NCBI RefSeq assembly: GCF_000007345.1
Contig: NC_003552.1
Coordinates: 5,580,001-5,644,000 of the forward strand
Length of the DNA: 64,000 bases
Source of the DNA: Methanosarcina acetivorans C2A
Lineage (GTDB): Archaea; Halobacteriota; Methanosarcinia; Methanosarcinales; Methanosarcinaceae
Reading direction: 5' to 3'
Of the stretch, positions 46,276 to 55,411 are shown piece after piece. Under the pieces are notes generated by a model. It made no database searches. It saw only the letters and a list, made by a program, of their open reading frames with translations, and had not been told where the DNA came from. Position 1 is the stretch's first letter. Every line of letters starts with the position of its first letter. The translations under genes were made by a program, and so were the position numbers.

Positions 46276-46458
46276 TCAGAACTTTTTCTGACTTAGAATT
46301 TTCCTTATTTTAAATTCGGTCTTGTTATCCTGTAGAGTCCTGTTCAGACCTGTTTTCAGATCCTGTTCTGACTCGCTTCCAAGCTGGTTCCCAAAAAAAA
46401 GCCCAGGTTCTTCGTACCTGACAAAGGAGACCTTAATTTCTCCGGGATTTACTGGCAT
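46276..46458 (-). CDS. Small 60-aa protein with the shared promoter
   Basis: ATG at 46458 lies 19 nt after the TATA part of the fourth shared promoter element, as in the two hydantoinase-like genes, so a leaderless mRNA is expected. The peptide starts MPVNPGEIKVSFVRYEEPGL and becomes highly charged (SESEQDLKTG, KTEFKIRKILSQKKF). No family is recognised. Support comes from promoter placement and frame, not homology. Confidence 0.5.
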   Translation of the reverse strand: MPVNPGEIKVSFVRYEEPGLFFGNQLGSESEQDLKTGLNRTLQDNKTEFKIRKILSQKKF

Positions 46459-46475
46459 AAATAGATGGAAAGTAA

Positions 46476-46508
46476 AAATATATAGCATAACCTGACGCCC
46501 TTTTTAGA
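46476..46508 (-). promoter_or_regulatory. Shared promoter element, small-ORF copy
   Basis: In the coding orientation: AAGGGCGTCAGG, then TTATGCTATATATT. The TATA half matches the mtsH copy exactly over 14 bases; the upstream half has changed (GTCAGG instead of CTATCGG). Confidence 0.65.
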
Positions 46509-46835
46509 AGGCAAGAAAGATTTTATTGTTTGGAAAAAACATTAACCTTCAATATCAAAATAAGCCTTTTTTTATGTCCGGGCTGATTTTCATCCTGCTG
46601 AAATAAACTCACTCATTCAAATTTTGAAACCCTCTACTTTTTTACCGTATTATCCGGGAAAAACAATATCTGAGAAAACGAAAAAGAAGCAGAAATAAAA
46701 CTTCGATTAACTCAAAAAACCGAATTGGAACTTGAGAAAAAGAAGCAAAAACCTTATCGAAGAATTATCAATCAGAAAAAACCCGATAAAAAAACAAAAA
46801 GATGAATGTGTTTCCCAAACACATTCATTACAGAT

Positions 46836-47207
46836 TCATTTTTTCTTCTTTGATACGCTCTGTGGTCCGCGTGATGGCCCGTATTCATCAATGCATGTGC
46901 CTTCACAGAGTTTTACACCGTGGCTGTAGGCTGCCTTGCCGATCATATGCCCTGATATGGGAGCTGTAAGCAGAATAAACATGGCTACAGTAAATGCCTT
47001 TACTCCCATAGGTGTATAACCCTCCTGGATGATAATGCTCAGCAGGACTCCGAGGGCACCCAGAGTTGCAACCTTGGTTGTTGCGTGCAACCTGTTGTAT
47101 ACATCAGGCAAACGCAGCAGGCCGAGCATTCCCAGACAGAGGAATAGGAGCCCTATCACAAGGGAAATAATACTGAGAATGTCCAGTACAGTGGAAATTA
47201 TATCCAT
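46836..47207 (-). CDS. mrpG: Mrp Na+/H+ antiporter subunit G
   Basis: 123 aa with three membrane helices. LGMLGLLRLPDVYNRLHATTKVATLG is the family signature (shown in part: LRLPDVYNRLHATTK). The soluble C-terminal tail after the last helix (HGVKLCEGTCIDEYGPSRGP) is Cys-containing and longer than in many bacterial MrpG. It is the last gene of the seven-gene operon and shares 1 nt with mrpF. Confidence 0.93.
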   Translation of the reverse strand: MDIISTVLDILSIISLVIGLLFLCLGMLGLLRLPDVYNRLHATTKVATLGALGVLLSIIIQEGYTPMGVKAFTVAMFILLTAPISGHMIGKAAYSHGVKLCEGTCIDEYGPSRGPQSVSKKKK

Positions 47208-47482
47208 TACAGCACCTCTCCCGTATCAAGATACTTTGCTACTATTACCGTTCCAACGAAGGAGATAATTGAAAGCAGCATGGCTACGTCCATGAGGTAG
47301 ATCGAACTCCCCTGGAAAGCATAGAGCGCAAATATCATCGCAAGGACGTTCCCCACGGCATCTGATGCCGCAATCCTGTCAGGGAGGGTCGGACCATACA
47401 GAACTCTGTACGTGCTCGGCACCAGGGCGACTACCATAACAACCAGTGCCAGGAAATTTGCCTGTTCCAGTGTAATAATCAT
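47207..47482 (-). CDS. mrpF: Mrp Na+/H+ antiporter subunit F
   Basis: 91 aa, three hydrophobic segments, and the signature YGPTLPDRIAASDAVGN. It is a small membrane subunit of the multisubunit antiporter. It overlaps mrpE by 4 nt and mrpG by 1 nt, so translation is coupled. Confidence 0.94.
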   Translation of the reverse strand: MIITLEQANFLALVVMVVALVPSTYRVLYGPTLPDRIAASDAVGNVLAMIFALYAFQGSSIYLMDVAMLLSIISFVGTVIVAKYLDTGEVL

Positions 47483-47976
47483 TCGAATGCCTCCAGTACA
47501 TAGTACTCAAGGTCGTCTCTTATGGAGTCACGAACGCCCTGTGGATCGGTTGAATCGATAGAGTGCACATAGAGAACCGACTTGTCATCCGAAATATCCA
47601 CGGTCAGGGTTCCGGGGGTAAGGGTAATTGTGTTGGCAATACCCGTAATTCCGATATTGGTTTTGGTCCGGATAGGAACCGCAATGATTCCGGGCTTGAT
47701 ATCGATCTTGGGTTTGATGACGATCTTTGCGACTACTATGTTGGCCTTTATGATCTCCTTGATTAAAACGTAAAAATACTTGAGTTTCTTCGGAATCTTT
47801 GAAATCCAGTCTCCAGTGGGGTGTACCACCTCATCCAGCCTGTAAAGCTCGCTGAAGGGAGCTACTACTACAACTCCAAAGATGAGACCGAGAAGCACAC
47901 TTCCAAGGGTTATTTGCCCACTAACAAGGCACCAAACTACAGGAAGTGCCATATAAGTAATTGTGCGACGCTTCAT
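47479..47976 (-). CDS. mrpE: Mrp Na+/H+ antiporter subunit E
   Basis: 165 aa. Two N-terminal helices (MALPVVWCLVSGQITLGSVL, then LIFGVVVVAPFSELY), a KYFYVLIKEIIKANIVVAK helix, and the conserved soluble end with TITLTPGTLTVDISDD and LYVHSIDS. Structural subunit of the Mrp complex. It overlaps mrpD by 4 nt. Confidence 0.94.
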   Translation of the reverse strand: MKRRTITYMALPVVWCLVSGQITLGSVLLGLIFGVVVVAPFSELYRLDEVVHPTGDWISKIPKKLKYFYVLIKEIIKANIVVAKIVIKPKIDIKPGIIAVPIRTKTNIGITGIANTITLTPGTLTVDISDDKSVLYVHSIDSTDPQGVRDSIRDDLEYYVLEAFE

Positions 47977-49541
47977 CTGATCACCCTCACTATTACCGCA
48001 TCAATATAAGGCTGCGGATCAATTATCTGGTTTGCAATGGTCTGTGAGAACTCCACAACTGGTTGGGGGTACAGTCCGACGATCAGCACAATCGCTGCCA
48101 GTATCAGGATTGGAGCTACAATCAGGGGGGACAGTTTGTGGTGAGAATATTCGCCATGCTGTGGATCCCTTTCTCCCCAGAATATAAGCATCCAGCCTCT
48201 GAACATGTAGAAGAGAGTAAAGATTGCAAAGATCAGAGCTATCCCTATGGGCAGGTAGAACTGCGCCCTAAGACCTGAATCAAAGAGCATGAACTTGGCG
48301 ATGAATCCTCCCATCGGGGGCACTCCGCCAATGGACATGGCTCCCACAAGGAAAGCAACACCCATCATAGGAGCTGTGTTGATCATGCCTCCCATCTGGC
48401 GCATATCCCTTGTATCGGCAGTGTGGATGATTCCACCCGAGGTAAGGAATAACATGCTCTTGGCAAGTGCATGGTTTATCATGTAGACCACGGATGCGCC
48501 AAGGATTAGAGTTGCAGCCGCAGTCTCCCCGGCTACGTTTGCCATTGCTGCCATCCCAAAGCCCAGGAAGATGTATCCTATCTGGGATACACTGGAATAA
48601 GCCAGCATGCGTTTTACGTCCGACTGCCCTACTGCCGAGGTTGCTCCAAGGGCCAGGGTGACCAGAGCCGTGAAAAGGATAACTGGCCCGTACACTGCCT
48701 GAAAAGGAGCAAAGACCATAAAGAGAACCCTGAGTATACCGTAAGCTCCGATTTTTATGATCACACCACTTAGCATTGCACTGATCGGGGACGGAGCTGT
48801 GGGGTGTACATCCGGAAGCCAGTAGTGCAGAGGGAACATTGCTGCCTTACCACCGAATACAATGATAAAGAGCAGACCCACCGCATACAGGTGCCATGGC
48901 ACAGCCCCTGTCTCGGCTAGCATCCTGATCTTAAGGGTAATGTCTGCCATGTTCAGGGAACCGATGGATGCATACAATGACGCGACTGCTATCAGCATCA
49001 CATTACCCCCGAGAATGTTCAGAACCAGGTACTTCATTGTGGCTTCCATCTTGTCCGAAATCTTCGTAACCTTTGAGGTTTCGTTTGCAACGATCAGAGC
49101 TGCCGAGGAAAGCAGCATTACTTCGAAGAAGACGAACATATTGAAGATATCACCCGTCAGGAAGATCCCGTTAATACCTGCAATCATCAGATTGTAAAGG
49201 GAGTGGTAGGTCTGGTTCAGGGATTGGTCTTCTATGTAATCATAGGAGTAAATTAAGCTCAAAAAACCAATAAAGCAGCTCAGAAGAACCATCCCTGCAC
49301 CCAGCAGATCGGCTACAAGTACAATCCCGTACTTTCCGAATTCTCCTACATCATATGCAATAATTCCGTTGTTCCAGACGGTTATGATCAGGAGCACGCT
49401 TAAGCACAATAAGACAAAGCCAACTACGATGTCGAGCACCTTTTGCAGCCCGGGATTACCTTTGATCAGGATTGTGACCGGAGCCATTAACAGAGGGATA
49501 GCAATCAGGAACATCGGCAGATTATCCATTAAGAAGCTCAT
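47973..49541 (-). CDS. mrpD: Mrp Na+/H+ antiporter subunit D
   Basis: 522 aa, about 14 membrane helices, homologous to the NuoN/NuoM proton-channel subunits of complex I. Signatures: NMFVFFEVMLLSSAALI with the membrane glutamate, FGGKAAMFPLHYWLPDVHPT, SAVGQSDVKRMLAYSSVSQI and MINHALAKSMLFLTSG with functionally important lysines. It forms an ion channel with MrpA. It overlaps mrpC and mrpE by 4 nt each. Confidence 0.96.
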   Translation of the reverse strand: MSFLMDNLPMFLIAIPLLMAPVTILIKGNPGLQKVLDIVVGFVLLCLSVLLIITVWNNGIIAYDVGEFGKYGIVLVADLLGAGMVLLSCFIGFLSLIYSYDYIEDQSLNQTYHSLYNLMIAGINGIFLTGDIFNMFVFFEVMLLSSAALIVANETSKVTKISDKMEATMKYLVLNILGGNVMLIAVASLYASIGSLNMADITLKIRMLAETGAVPWHLYAVGLLFIIVFGGKAAMFPLHYWLPDVHPTAPSPISAMLSGVIIKIGAYGILRVLFMVFAPFQAVYGPVILFTALVTLALGATSAVGQSDVKRMLAYSSVSQIGYIFLGFGMAAMANVAGETAAATLILGASVVYMINHALAKSMLFLTSGGIIHTADTRDMRQMGGMINTAPMMGVAFLVGAMSIGGVPPMGGFIAKFMLFDSGLRAQFYLPIGIALIFAIFTLFYMFRGWMLIFWGERDPQHGEYSHHKLSPLIVAPILILAAIVLIVGLYPQPVVEFSQTIANQIIDPQPYIDAVIVRVIR

Positions 49542-49963
49542 TCTCGAAGCCTCCTGAGTTCCTGGACATCAACAGTACCATATTCTTCATTGACGCGGTA
49601 GCAAAGAGTCAATACGAATGCGGTGGTTGCAAGCCCGATCACAATTGCCGTGAGCACGAGGGCCTGCACAAGAGGATCCACGAATTCTGTATACGGATTG
49701 GTTGTTATCGGCCCTAGAATTCCAGATGTCAGGTTATCGTTATAGATAAGCCCCTGGCCAAGACCTTCTAAAGCCTGTTCATGCTCCAGAATCGGTACAA
49801 GGGTACCTTCGGTGAAAACTCCGCTTCCAACGATATACAGGTTAATGGCATGGGAAATTATACCGAAACCGATGATAACTTTCATCATGTCCCTGCGGAG
49901 GACCAGGAAAGTTCCTATCCCGAAGAGCAGAGCGATTGTAAGCTCAAGGAAAAAATTATTCAT
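49538..49963 (-). CDS. mrpC: Mrp Na+/H+ antiporter subunit C
   Basis: 141 aa, three membrane helices, related to NuoK. VIIGFGIISHAINLYIVGSG and DPLVQALVLTAIVIGLATTA are conserved. The loop between helices 2 and 3 (about 30 residues, with EHEQALEGLGQG) is longer than in bacterial MrpC. It overlaps mrpB by 8 nt and mrpD by 4 nt. Confidence 0.95.
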   Translation of the reverse strand: MNNFFLELTIALLFGIGTFLVLRRDMMKVIIGFGIISHAINLYIVGSGVFTEGTLVPILEHEQALEGLGQGLIYNDNLTSGILGPITTNPYTEFVDPLVQALVLTAIVIGLATTAFVLTLCYRVNEEYGTVDVQELRRLRE

Positions 49964-50411
49964 GTTCTCCCTCCGGACCTTTATCGGCTCCTAATTTAGT
50001 TGCAATAAACAGCAGACCTCCGACAACTACGAAGTACACACCAAGGTCAAAGAACATCGATGAGACCAGTTCAAGCTCAAACAGGTGCATACCTCCTACT
50101 TCTACAGGAACGAAATCAAAGGCGCTTCTGAAGTATTTGTGACCTGCAAATAATGGGGACCAAGCAGTTATACTTGCGAACAGAAGCCCGTATCCAAACC
50201 ACATGTGCCAGTCCGGGTTCCAAATTTTCTTGATTGCATCATACCCGTATGCGACGTAGATAAGTCCAATTCCGGCTGCACACAGCACACCGCCAATGAA
50301 ACCTCCGCCTGGCCTGTTACCACCTATAAGCAGAAGATCGATCGAATACAGCATATCGATCATCAAACAGACCTTCGCGATTGTTTTGGTAATTACCGTG
50401 GTATCGGCCAT
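49956..50411 (-). CDS. mrpB: Mrp Na+/H+ antiporter subunit B
   Basis: 151 aa, four membrane helices. LLIGGNRPGGGFIGGVLCAAG is the MnhB signature (LLIGGNRPGGGFIGG), and FFDLGVYFVVVGGLLFI lies near the C-terminus. It shares 1 nt with mrpA. Confidence 0.95.
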   Translation of the reverse strand: MADTTVITKTIAKVCLMIDMLYSIDLLLIGGNRPGGGFIGGVLCAAGIGLIYVAYGYDAIKKIWNPDWHMWFGYGLLFASITAWSPLFAGHKYFRSAFDFVPVEVGGMHLFELELVSSMFFDLGVYFVVVGGLLFIATKLGADKGPEGEHE

Positions 50412-52831
50412 TATTCCTTACCTCCCTTCACCTTTTTTGCTCTGCTCAGGATAAGGCTGTATACGCCAAGGGCTGCCAGGGAAAGGACTGAGATTTCTCC
50501 GATGGTATCATACCCTCTGAAGTCCACGACTATCACGTTAACTACGTTAAGTCCGCCGGTCATTGCCAGAGCCTTCTCTATGAAGTAGTAATTGAAGGTC
50601 TCGAAGGGAGCCAGTACCCCCAGATTTGCATTTAACATTACGGCAAGGACTCCAAATGAAACAACACCTGAGATTAGCAAGTTCACCAGAACCTTGCCTG
50701 CCGGCATAGGCTCCTTGAATTTCTGTGGAATCTTTATGAGTACCAGGATGAAGATAATGGTGGACAGGGTTTCTACACAGACCTGGGTCATTGCAAGGTC
50801 AGGAGCTTTGAGGTATACGTAAAGCAGAGCTACCAGGAAACCAAGCTCGGAGAGGGATATGACCGCAGGCAGATACCTTGGGAGAAGCGCAGCACCAAGC
50901 GCTGCCAGAATCATCAGAGAGTAAAGTACGATTTCATAAGGTTGAGCATCGTAGATTATCCCTGCAGGCAGGAGGTCGCCAACGCCTATACCCAGGTTTA
51001 TACCAAACATATAAACCGGCCAGAATATCAGGAAAATCATGAAGAGCAGTGTCATCTTGACATATACTCCAATGGGTCCTGGTTGGGCAAAAGCTGCAAA
51101 CTTGTGGGTGATCCCCTTTGCGTTGTTTACTGTTGCATCGTACCAGTAGTTCACACTGATCCAGGGAAGCTTGTCGTTGAAGCTGTTCTGCCAGGCAGCA
51201 ATTGCATCATAGAACTTGTAAAGCACAAGACCGATGGCAAACGTTGCTATCGTCATCAGAAGCGGCGTGGTAACTCCGTGCCAGAGCGCTACATGCAGGT
51301 GATCCGCATGGGGAACAAGGCCGCTGTAGGCAGGCTGGATCAGGACGCTTATCGGGAACGTGGGGTAGAGCCCGAAGAAGATGATCAGACCTACAAGGAA
51401 AACTGCCGGAGCAAGCATAACCCAGGGAGCTTCATGAACGTGATGGGGAACATCGTGGTCGTGGGTCCTCTCTCCTAGGAAGATCCCATCTATCAGTTTG
51501 ATAGAGTACATAAGGGTGAATACACCACCGGCCACTGCAACAGCGGGGAAGATAATAGCCCAGGGGCCTCCATAGGTTTCTGAAACCAGTTCTCCGATTT
51601 CAAGAGATGTCTCGTAGAACATTTCCTTGCTGAGGAAACCGTTGAGGGGAGGAACCCCAGCCATCGAAGCTGCTGCGATTACCGCAACGATAAAAGTCTT
51701 TGGCATCTCCTTACGCAAACCACCCAGTTTTCTTATATCTCGAGTTGTCGCCTCGTGAGCCACGATACCTGCAACAAGGAAGAGGGTAGCCTTGAAGGTG
51801 GAGTGGTTCAGCAGGTGGAAGGTTGCTGCAGCAAAGCCCAGTCCCGGGTGTTCGGCCGTACTGTACCCGTACATGGTCATCAGGTAAGCCAGCTGGCTGA
51901 TCGTAGAGTAAGCCAGGATAGCTTTGATGTCTGTCTGCCGGAACGCCATGAAACCTGCCATCACCATGGTGATCATTCCTGTCCCTGAAACAAGGATTAA
52001 CCATTCGGGAGTTCCCGAAAGGATGGGGTGCATCCTTGCAACCAGGTAGACACCGGCCTTGACCATTGTGGCCGAGTGCAGGAAAGCGCTTACAGGGGTC
52101 GGAGCTTCCATTGCGTTGGGCAGCCATATATAGAACGGACCCTGAGCAGATTTGGAAGCAGCTCCTATAAAGATCAACACAAGGACTGCAACATAAAGCG
52201 GGCTTCCGTGGAGTGTTGACAGAAGTTCGGAACTCTGAGCAACTTCAGAGATTCCATAAGTACCTGTAACAACCCTGAGCATCAGGAAGCCTGCGAACAT
52301 GAAAAGTCCGCCACCGGCAGTTATCAAAAAAGCCTTGGTTGCGCCGTATACGGATTCCGGTCTTTCTCTCCAGTATCCGATAAGCATAAAAGATGTTATA
52401 CTGGTCAGTTCCCAGAAAATAAACATCTGGATCGTATTATCTGTATAGGCAATGCCCAGCATTGCACCCATGAAGAGCAGGAGCCACTGGTAGTACCTTG
52501 GCAGGTCTTCCTTTGTGGACATGTAACCGTTTGAATAGGACATGATGATAACACCAACGCCTGAAACGATTAGTGCAAGGAGAACGGCCATACCGTCTCC
52601 GTAAAAGTCCAGGGATAGACCAGCTGCCGGCAACCATGTAAACGAACCCGTCACAGGAGTGCCTGCCATAGTGTACGGGATTATCTGGGCATTCAACACA
52701 AAACACGTAAATGCGATGAGTGCCGAAATCCAGCCAATCCTCTGTTTGAATACACTATATAATACAGGTAATGTCCATGCGAGTATAAATGGTAAAAAGA
52801 CAGCTATTACTATTGCATTAAATGGATCCAT
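50411..52831 (-). CDS. mrpA: Mrp Na+/H+ antiporter subunit A
   Basis: 806 aa with about 20 membrane helices, homologous to complex I NuoL. FIFWELTSITSFMLIGYW holds the conserved membrane glutamate; ASKSAQGPFYIWLPNAMEAP the conserved lysine; LLNHSTFKATLFLVAGIVAH another. The C-terminal part after residue 630 (SLSELGFLVALLYVYLKAPD, AMTQVCVETLSTIIFILVLI) corresponds to the MbhD/MbhE-like extension of full-length MrpA. First gene of the operon. In M. acetivorans Mrp exchanges Na+ and H+ and helps set the ion ratio for ATP synthase, mainly during growth on acetate (recalled). Confidence 0.96.
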   Translation of the reverse strand: MDPFNAIVIAVFLPFILAWTLPVLYSVFKQRIGWISALIAFTCFVLNAQIIPYTMAGTPVTGSFTWLPAAGLSLDFYGDGMAVLLALIVSGVGVIIMSYSNGYMSTKEDLPRYYQWLLLFMGAMLGIAYTDNTIQMFIFWELTSITSFMLIGYWRERPESVYGATKAFLITAGGGLFMFAGFLMLRVVTGTYGISEVAQSSELLSTLHGSPLYVAVLVLIFIGAASKSAQGPFYIWLPNAMEAPTPVSAFLHSATMVKAGVYLVARMHPILSGTPEWLILVSGTGMITMVMAGFMAFRQTDIKAILAYSTISQLAYLMTMYGYSTAEHPGLGFAAATFHLLNHSTFKATLFLVAGIVAHEATTRDIRKLGGLRKEMPKTFIVAVIAAASMAGVPPLNGFLSKEMFYETSLEIGELVSETYGGPWAIIFPAVAVAGGVFTLMYSIKLIDGIFLGERTHDHDVPHHVHEAPWVMLAPAVFLVGLIIFFGLYPTFPISVLIQPAYSGLVPHADHLHVALWHGVTTPLLMTIATFAIGLVLYKFYDAIAAWQNSFNDKLPWISVNYWYDATVNNAKGITHKFAAFAQPGPIGVYVKMTLLFMIFLIFWPVYMFGINLGIGVGDLLPAGIIYDAQPYEIVLYSLMILAALGAALLPRYLPAVISLSELGFLVALLYVYLKAPDLAMTQVCVETLSTIIFILVLIKIPQKFKEPMPAGKVLVNLLISGVVSFGVLAVMLNANLGVLAPFETFNYYFIEKALAMTGGLNVVNVIVVDFRGYDTIGEISVLSLAALGVYSLILSRAKKVKGGKE

Positions 52832-53629
52832 GAATCATCAACCCAACCTCTTTTTGGTTATTAATAGTGAATAATAGTCAGGTTCAAAAGTTTCAATCCA
52901 GAATTCAATCCACATGGGAAATAAAGATATAATGTAATCTTATAATTTCCTCGCGTATACTCTTTTGTCATATAGTAAAAATGTTTCGGTTTTTACTGGA
53001 CGCATCTTCAGTATCAAGCAAACCCTTTTGCGTCTAAAATTGCATGCGAAATCTTCCCAGATTAGTCTCTGATTACAGTAAATACCTCCCTTTCAAAACT
53101 GCAGATTTTTACTTGATTTAAATCACATCCAACCTTTCTCATTAGGATTTTAGCTTTTCTCTGTTCTTAATGCTACCGATTTTGTCCTTATAGGGGTTTA
53201 ATGGAACTTATTGTAGTATTTTGAATCATAGACAATTAAATACAAAGATCAAAAACCGATAGCATCAGGTTCACTAATTTCCATGTGGATTCCCAAATAT
53301 TTGAAGATTTCCAAAAAACACTATCAAGAAAAATAGCAATTTCGAGAAAAAAAATATGAAAATAAAGGTCAGAGAAAAGTTTTTTACCTTAATGAGTAGC
53401 AATTTAATCGGAATAATTGATTAAATTAATTAAGAAGTTATCCCCCCTATCAGTACAATTTATTTGTACCATTAAAACTGTGGATCAAGAGGTTTAGTTT
53501 GGGAAAGCAACAGAGAATGATTCATTAGTGAGTTTATTTGAATTAATTCTATTTTAAAATATATATTATTGCATATCAAAAAATTGAAACTTTGGTATAA
53601 AATGAATTAAATAGATAAAAAAGAGAAAT

Positions 53630-53827
53630 ATGCTCTTTGAAAGTAAAAAAAATCAAAATAGAAATAAACCCGAAAGAAAGTTTTTCGTCAAAAAAAAGAA
53701 ATTCTGGACAAAAAAAGTTCACAAAAAGGAAAAGAGTATATTTAACATAATTCTTCGAAACCTTCCGTTTTTAAACTGTGAGAGAAAAATATTCAAGAAA
53801 TATTTTCAGGAATTGAGTTCTCGATAA
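53630..53827 (+). CDS. Doubtful Lys-rich 65-aa ORF
   Basis: Starts at ATG with only an A/G-rich upstream (AAAAGAGAAAT) and an AT-rich TATA-like box at about 53558-53568. The peptide is almost entirely Lys/Asn/Phe-rich (KKKKFWTKKVHKKEKSIF) and so may only reflect A-rich DNA. No homologue is recognised. Confidence 0.2.
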   Translation: MLFESKKNQNRNKPERKFFVKKKKFWTKKVHKKEKSIFNIILRNLPFLNCERKIFKKYFQELSSR

Positions 53828-53956
53828 AAGAATGAAAATTGAAAAGCGATCGGAACACATTAAAACTCCAGAACCCCCGTAAAAGGAAGACTAATCCAAA
53901 ATTGCTTTTGTTGAGTTAAAAAGGACAGGGTTGAACACAAAAACCCGTAAAATATC

Positions 53957-54033
53957 TCAGTAACCTGCAATGTCAGTAACCTGAATGTCAGTAATCTGCA
54001 AAATGTCAGTAATCTGCAAAAATGTCAGTAAAT
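53957..54033. repeat. Five degenerate copies of CAGTAAYCTGCAAAATGT
   Basis: Consecutive copies vary from 15 to 19 bp because the A-run differs in length: CAGTAACCTGCAATGT, CAGTAACCTGAATGT, CAGTAATCTGCAAAATGT, then one more A, then a truncated CAGTAAATA. A slippage-type tandem repeat upstream (3' side) of the hsp20 pair. Confidence 0.8.
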
Positions 54034-54196
54034 ACAAGTTTGTTGATAAAAAAGTTCGGAATTATTTTCTCTTCTGTAATAGAGAAGAAAAACAATATAA
54101 TTCTTCCATATAGCTGGTTCTGCACCCAGCATATTTGTCAGGGTTCAGGCTTTTGCTTCCTGTCCCTCCCCCTGAAACGGTCCTCTATCTGTTCGG

Positions 54197-54694
54197 TTAA
54201 TTGATCTCTATTTCTACAGGGCTCTCTTCAGAACAGCGCCTGAAGGTAACCTCAAGCACTCCATTTTTGTAACTTGCTTTTGCGCTTTTCGGGTCCACCC
54301 GGACAGGGAGATCCACGTCTTCAGTATATTCGGAAAGCCCGAGGACTTTTATTTCAAGATGCTGACCTGTAGCGTGCAGCAGGATATCTTCCTTTTCAAT
54401 CTCCGGGAACTCTGCAAGTACGTGCACCATATTCTCATTTTCAAAGATGTCAATTAAAGGTTCTTTTGTTTCTGAGGGAAAGAAGTTCTCTTCTTGTTGA
54501 GGGTATTCCGGAACGTTTCCGAATTCCCGGAGTTCTGGATCCTCCCCCGGGCGGTGAATGATAGAAAATCCGTAAACAAAGGGAACGGAATCTCCCATCT
54601 CTTCCAGGAGGGCTTCGATCATTTCTTCCAGGTTGTCAAAAAGTTCAGATCCGAAATCTTCAAAGAAATCCTTTCTTTTTCTTATGCCCACCAT
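54197..54694 (-). CDS. hsp20: Small heat-shock protein (Hsp20/alpha-crystallin), second copy
   Basis: 165 aa from ATG 54694 with GAGGTAATA upstream. Variable N-terminus (FEDFGSELFDNLEEMIEALL), then FVYGFSIIHRPGEDPELREFG, an alpha-crystallin core (KEPLIDIFENENMVHVLAEF, KEDILLHATGQHLEIKVLG, VDLPVRVDPKSAKASYKNGV) and a short end EVTFRRCSEESPVEIEI with an IxI-type motif. ATP-independent holdase that keeps unfolding proteins soluble. Tandem paralogue of the next gene, 33 nt away. Confidence 0.94.
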   Translation of the reverse strand: MVGIRKRKDFFEDFGSELFDNLEEMIEALLEEMGDSVPFVYGFSIIHRPGEDPELREFGNVPEYPQQEENFFPSETKEPLIDIFENENMVHVLAEFPEIEKEDILLHATGQHLEIKVLGLSEYTEDVDLPVRVDPKSAKASYKNGVLEVTFRRCSEESPVEIEIN

Positions 54695-54727
54695 TATTAC
54701 CTCTGATTTTCCTCACGCTCCCGAAGA

Positions 54728-55252
54728 TCAGTCGATATCGATTGAAGTTCGAGAACTGGACTCCAGCCTCTGAAAGGTAACTTCCAGAACACCGTTTTTA
54801 TATGTGGCTTTCGCGCTCTGAGGATCTACCTTTACTGGCAGTTCAACACGTTCGGAATATTTTGGATTCCCATTTAATGTTTCGATGTCAAGTATTAAAT
54901 CAGTTGCGTTCAGTTGAATATTTTCTTTCTCGATGCCAGGCATCTCGGCAATCACATGGACCTTTTCCTCGGTTTCCAGTACATCAATAAGGGGTTTTCT
55001 TATGTCAAGGTAACGTTTTTCTCCGGTTTCCGCCTGTTCGAACATTGGGATATTCCCGAATTCCCGGATTTCAGGCTCTTCCCCTGGACGCTGTGTTACG
55101 GAAAAACCGTACACAAACGGGTGCTGCCCGAAGTTATCCATGCTCATGTCCATATCACCGCTAAGGCGCTCGAACATTTCTTCCATATCCTTCAGTGGAT
55201 CAATTCCGAATATTTCATCGAAAAAACTTTTTTTTCTCCTGTCTCTGTCCAT
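54728..55252 (-). CDS. hsp20: Small heat-shock protein (Hsp20/alpha-crystallin), first copy
   Basis: 174 aa. N-terminal RDRRKKSFFDEIFGIDPLKD with a Met/Asp-rich loop, then FVYGFSVTQRPGEEPEIREFG and the alpha-crystallin domain (KPLIDVLETEEKVHVIAEMP, ENIQLNATDLILDIETLNG, VELPVKVDPQSAKATYKNGV), ending SSRTSIDID. About half identical to the second copy. The 159-nt gap to cdc48 contains no gene, so it may be read with cdc48 or from its own promoter. Confidence 0.94.
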   Translation of the reverse strand: MDRDRRKKSFFDEIFGIDPLKDMEEMFERLSGDMDMSMDNFGQHPFVYGFSVTQRPGEEPEIREFGNIPMFEQAETGEKRYLDIRKPLIDVLETEEKVHVIAEMPGIEKENIQLNATDLILDIETLNGNPKYSERVELPVKVDPQSAKATYKNGVLEVTFQRLESSSRTSIDID

Positions 55253-55411
55253 CTCATCACATCATTATTAAGTTATGCGTCTTGAGTTTCTTAAATGAGT
55301 ACTACTAAGGTAAGTATTGTTGTTCAAATCAGTAAGGTAATATTAATTCAGGGGTTTTTCCCACAAAAATTAAAAGGGCCGGAATTTACCGGCATTTCAG
55401 GCAAAGCCTCA

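Larger units (their letters stand above)
46004..46835. other. Gap between the phosphoesterase and mrpG
   Basis: AT-rich. It contains the small ORF at 46276-46458 and its promoter. The right half (46510-46835) holds no supportable gene; T-rich stretches on the minus strand there may end the mrp transcript. Confidence 0.4.
52832..54196. other. 1.36-kb AT-rich gap between mrpA and hsp20
   Basis: Probably contains the mrp promoter: a minus-strand CATTATATCTTTATT at about 52926-52940 would give a leader near 70 nt. It also holds a small doubtful ORF, a five-copy repeat and long A/T runs. No RNA gene was recognised. Confidence 0.4.

Noticed and set aside
53254-53264. AACCGATAGCAT as another copy of the mts promoter element
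   Set aside because: Only 9-10 bases match and no TATA part is attached; it is probably chance in AT-rich DNA.
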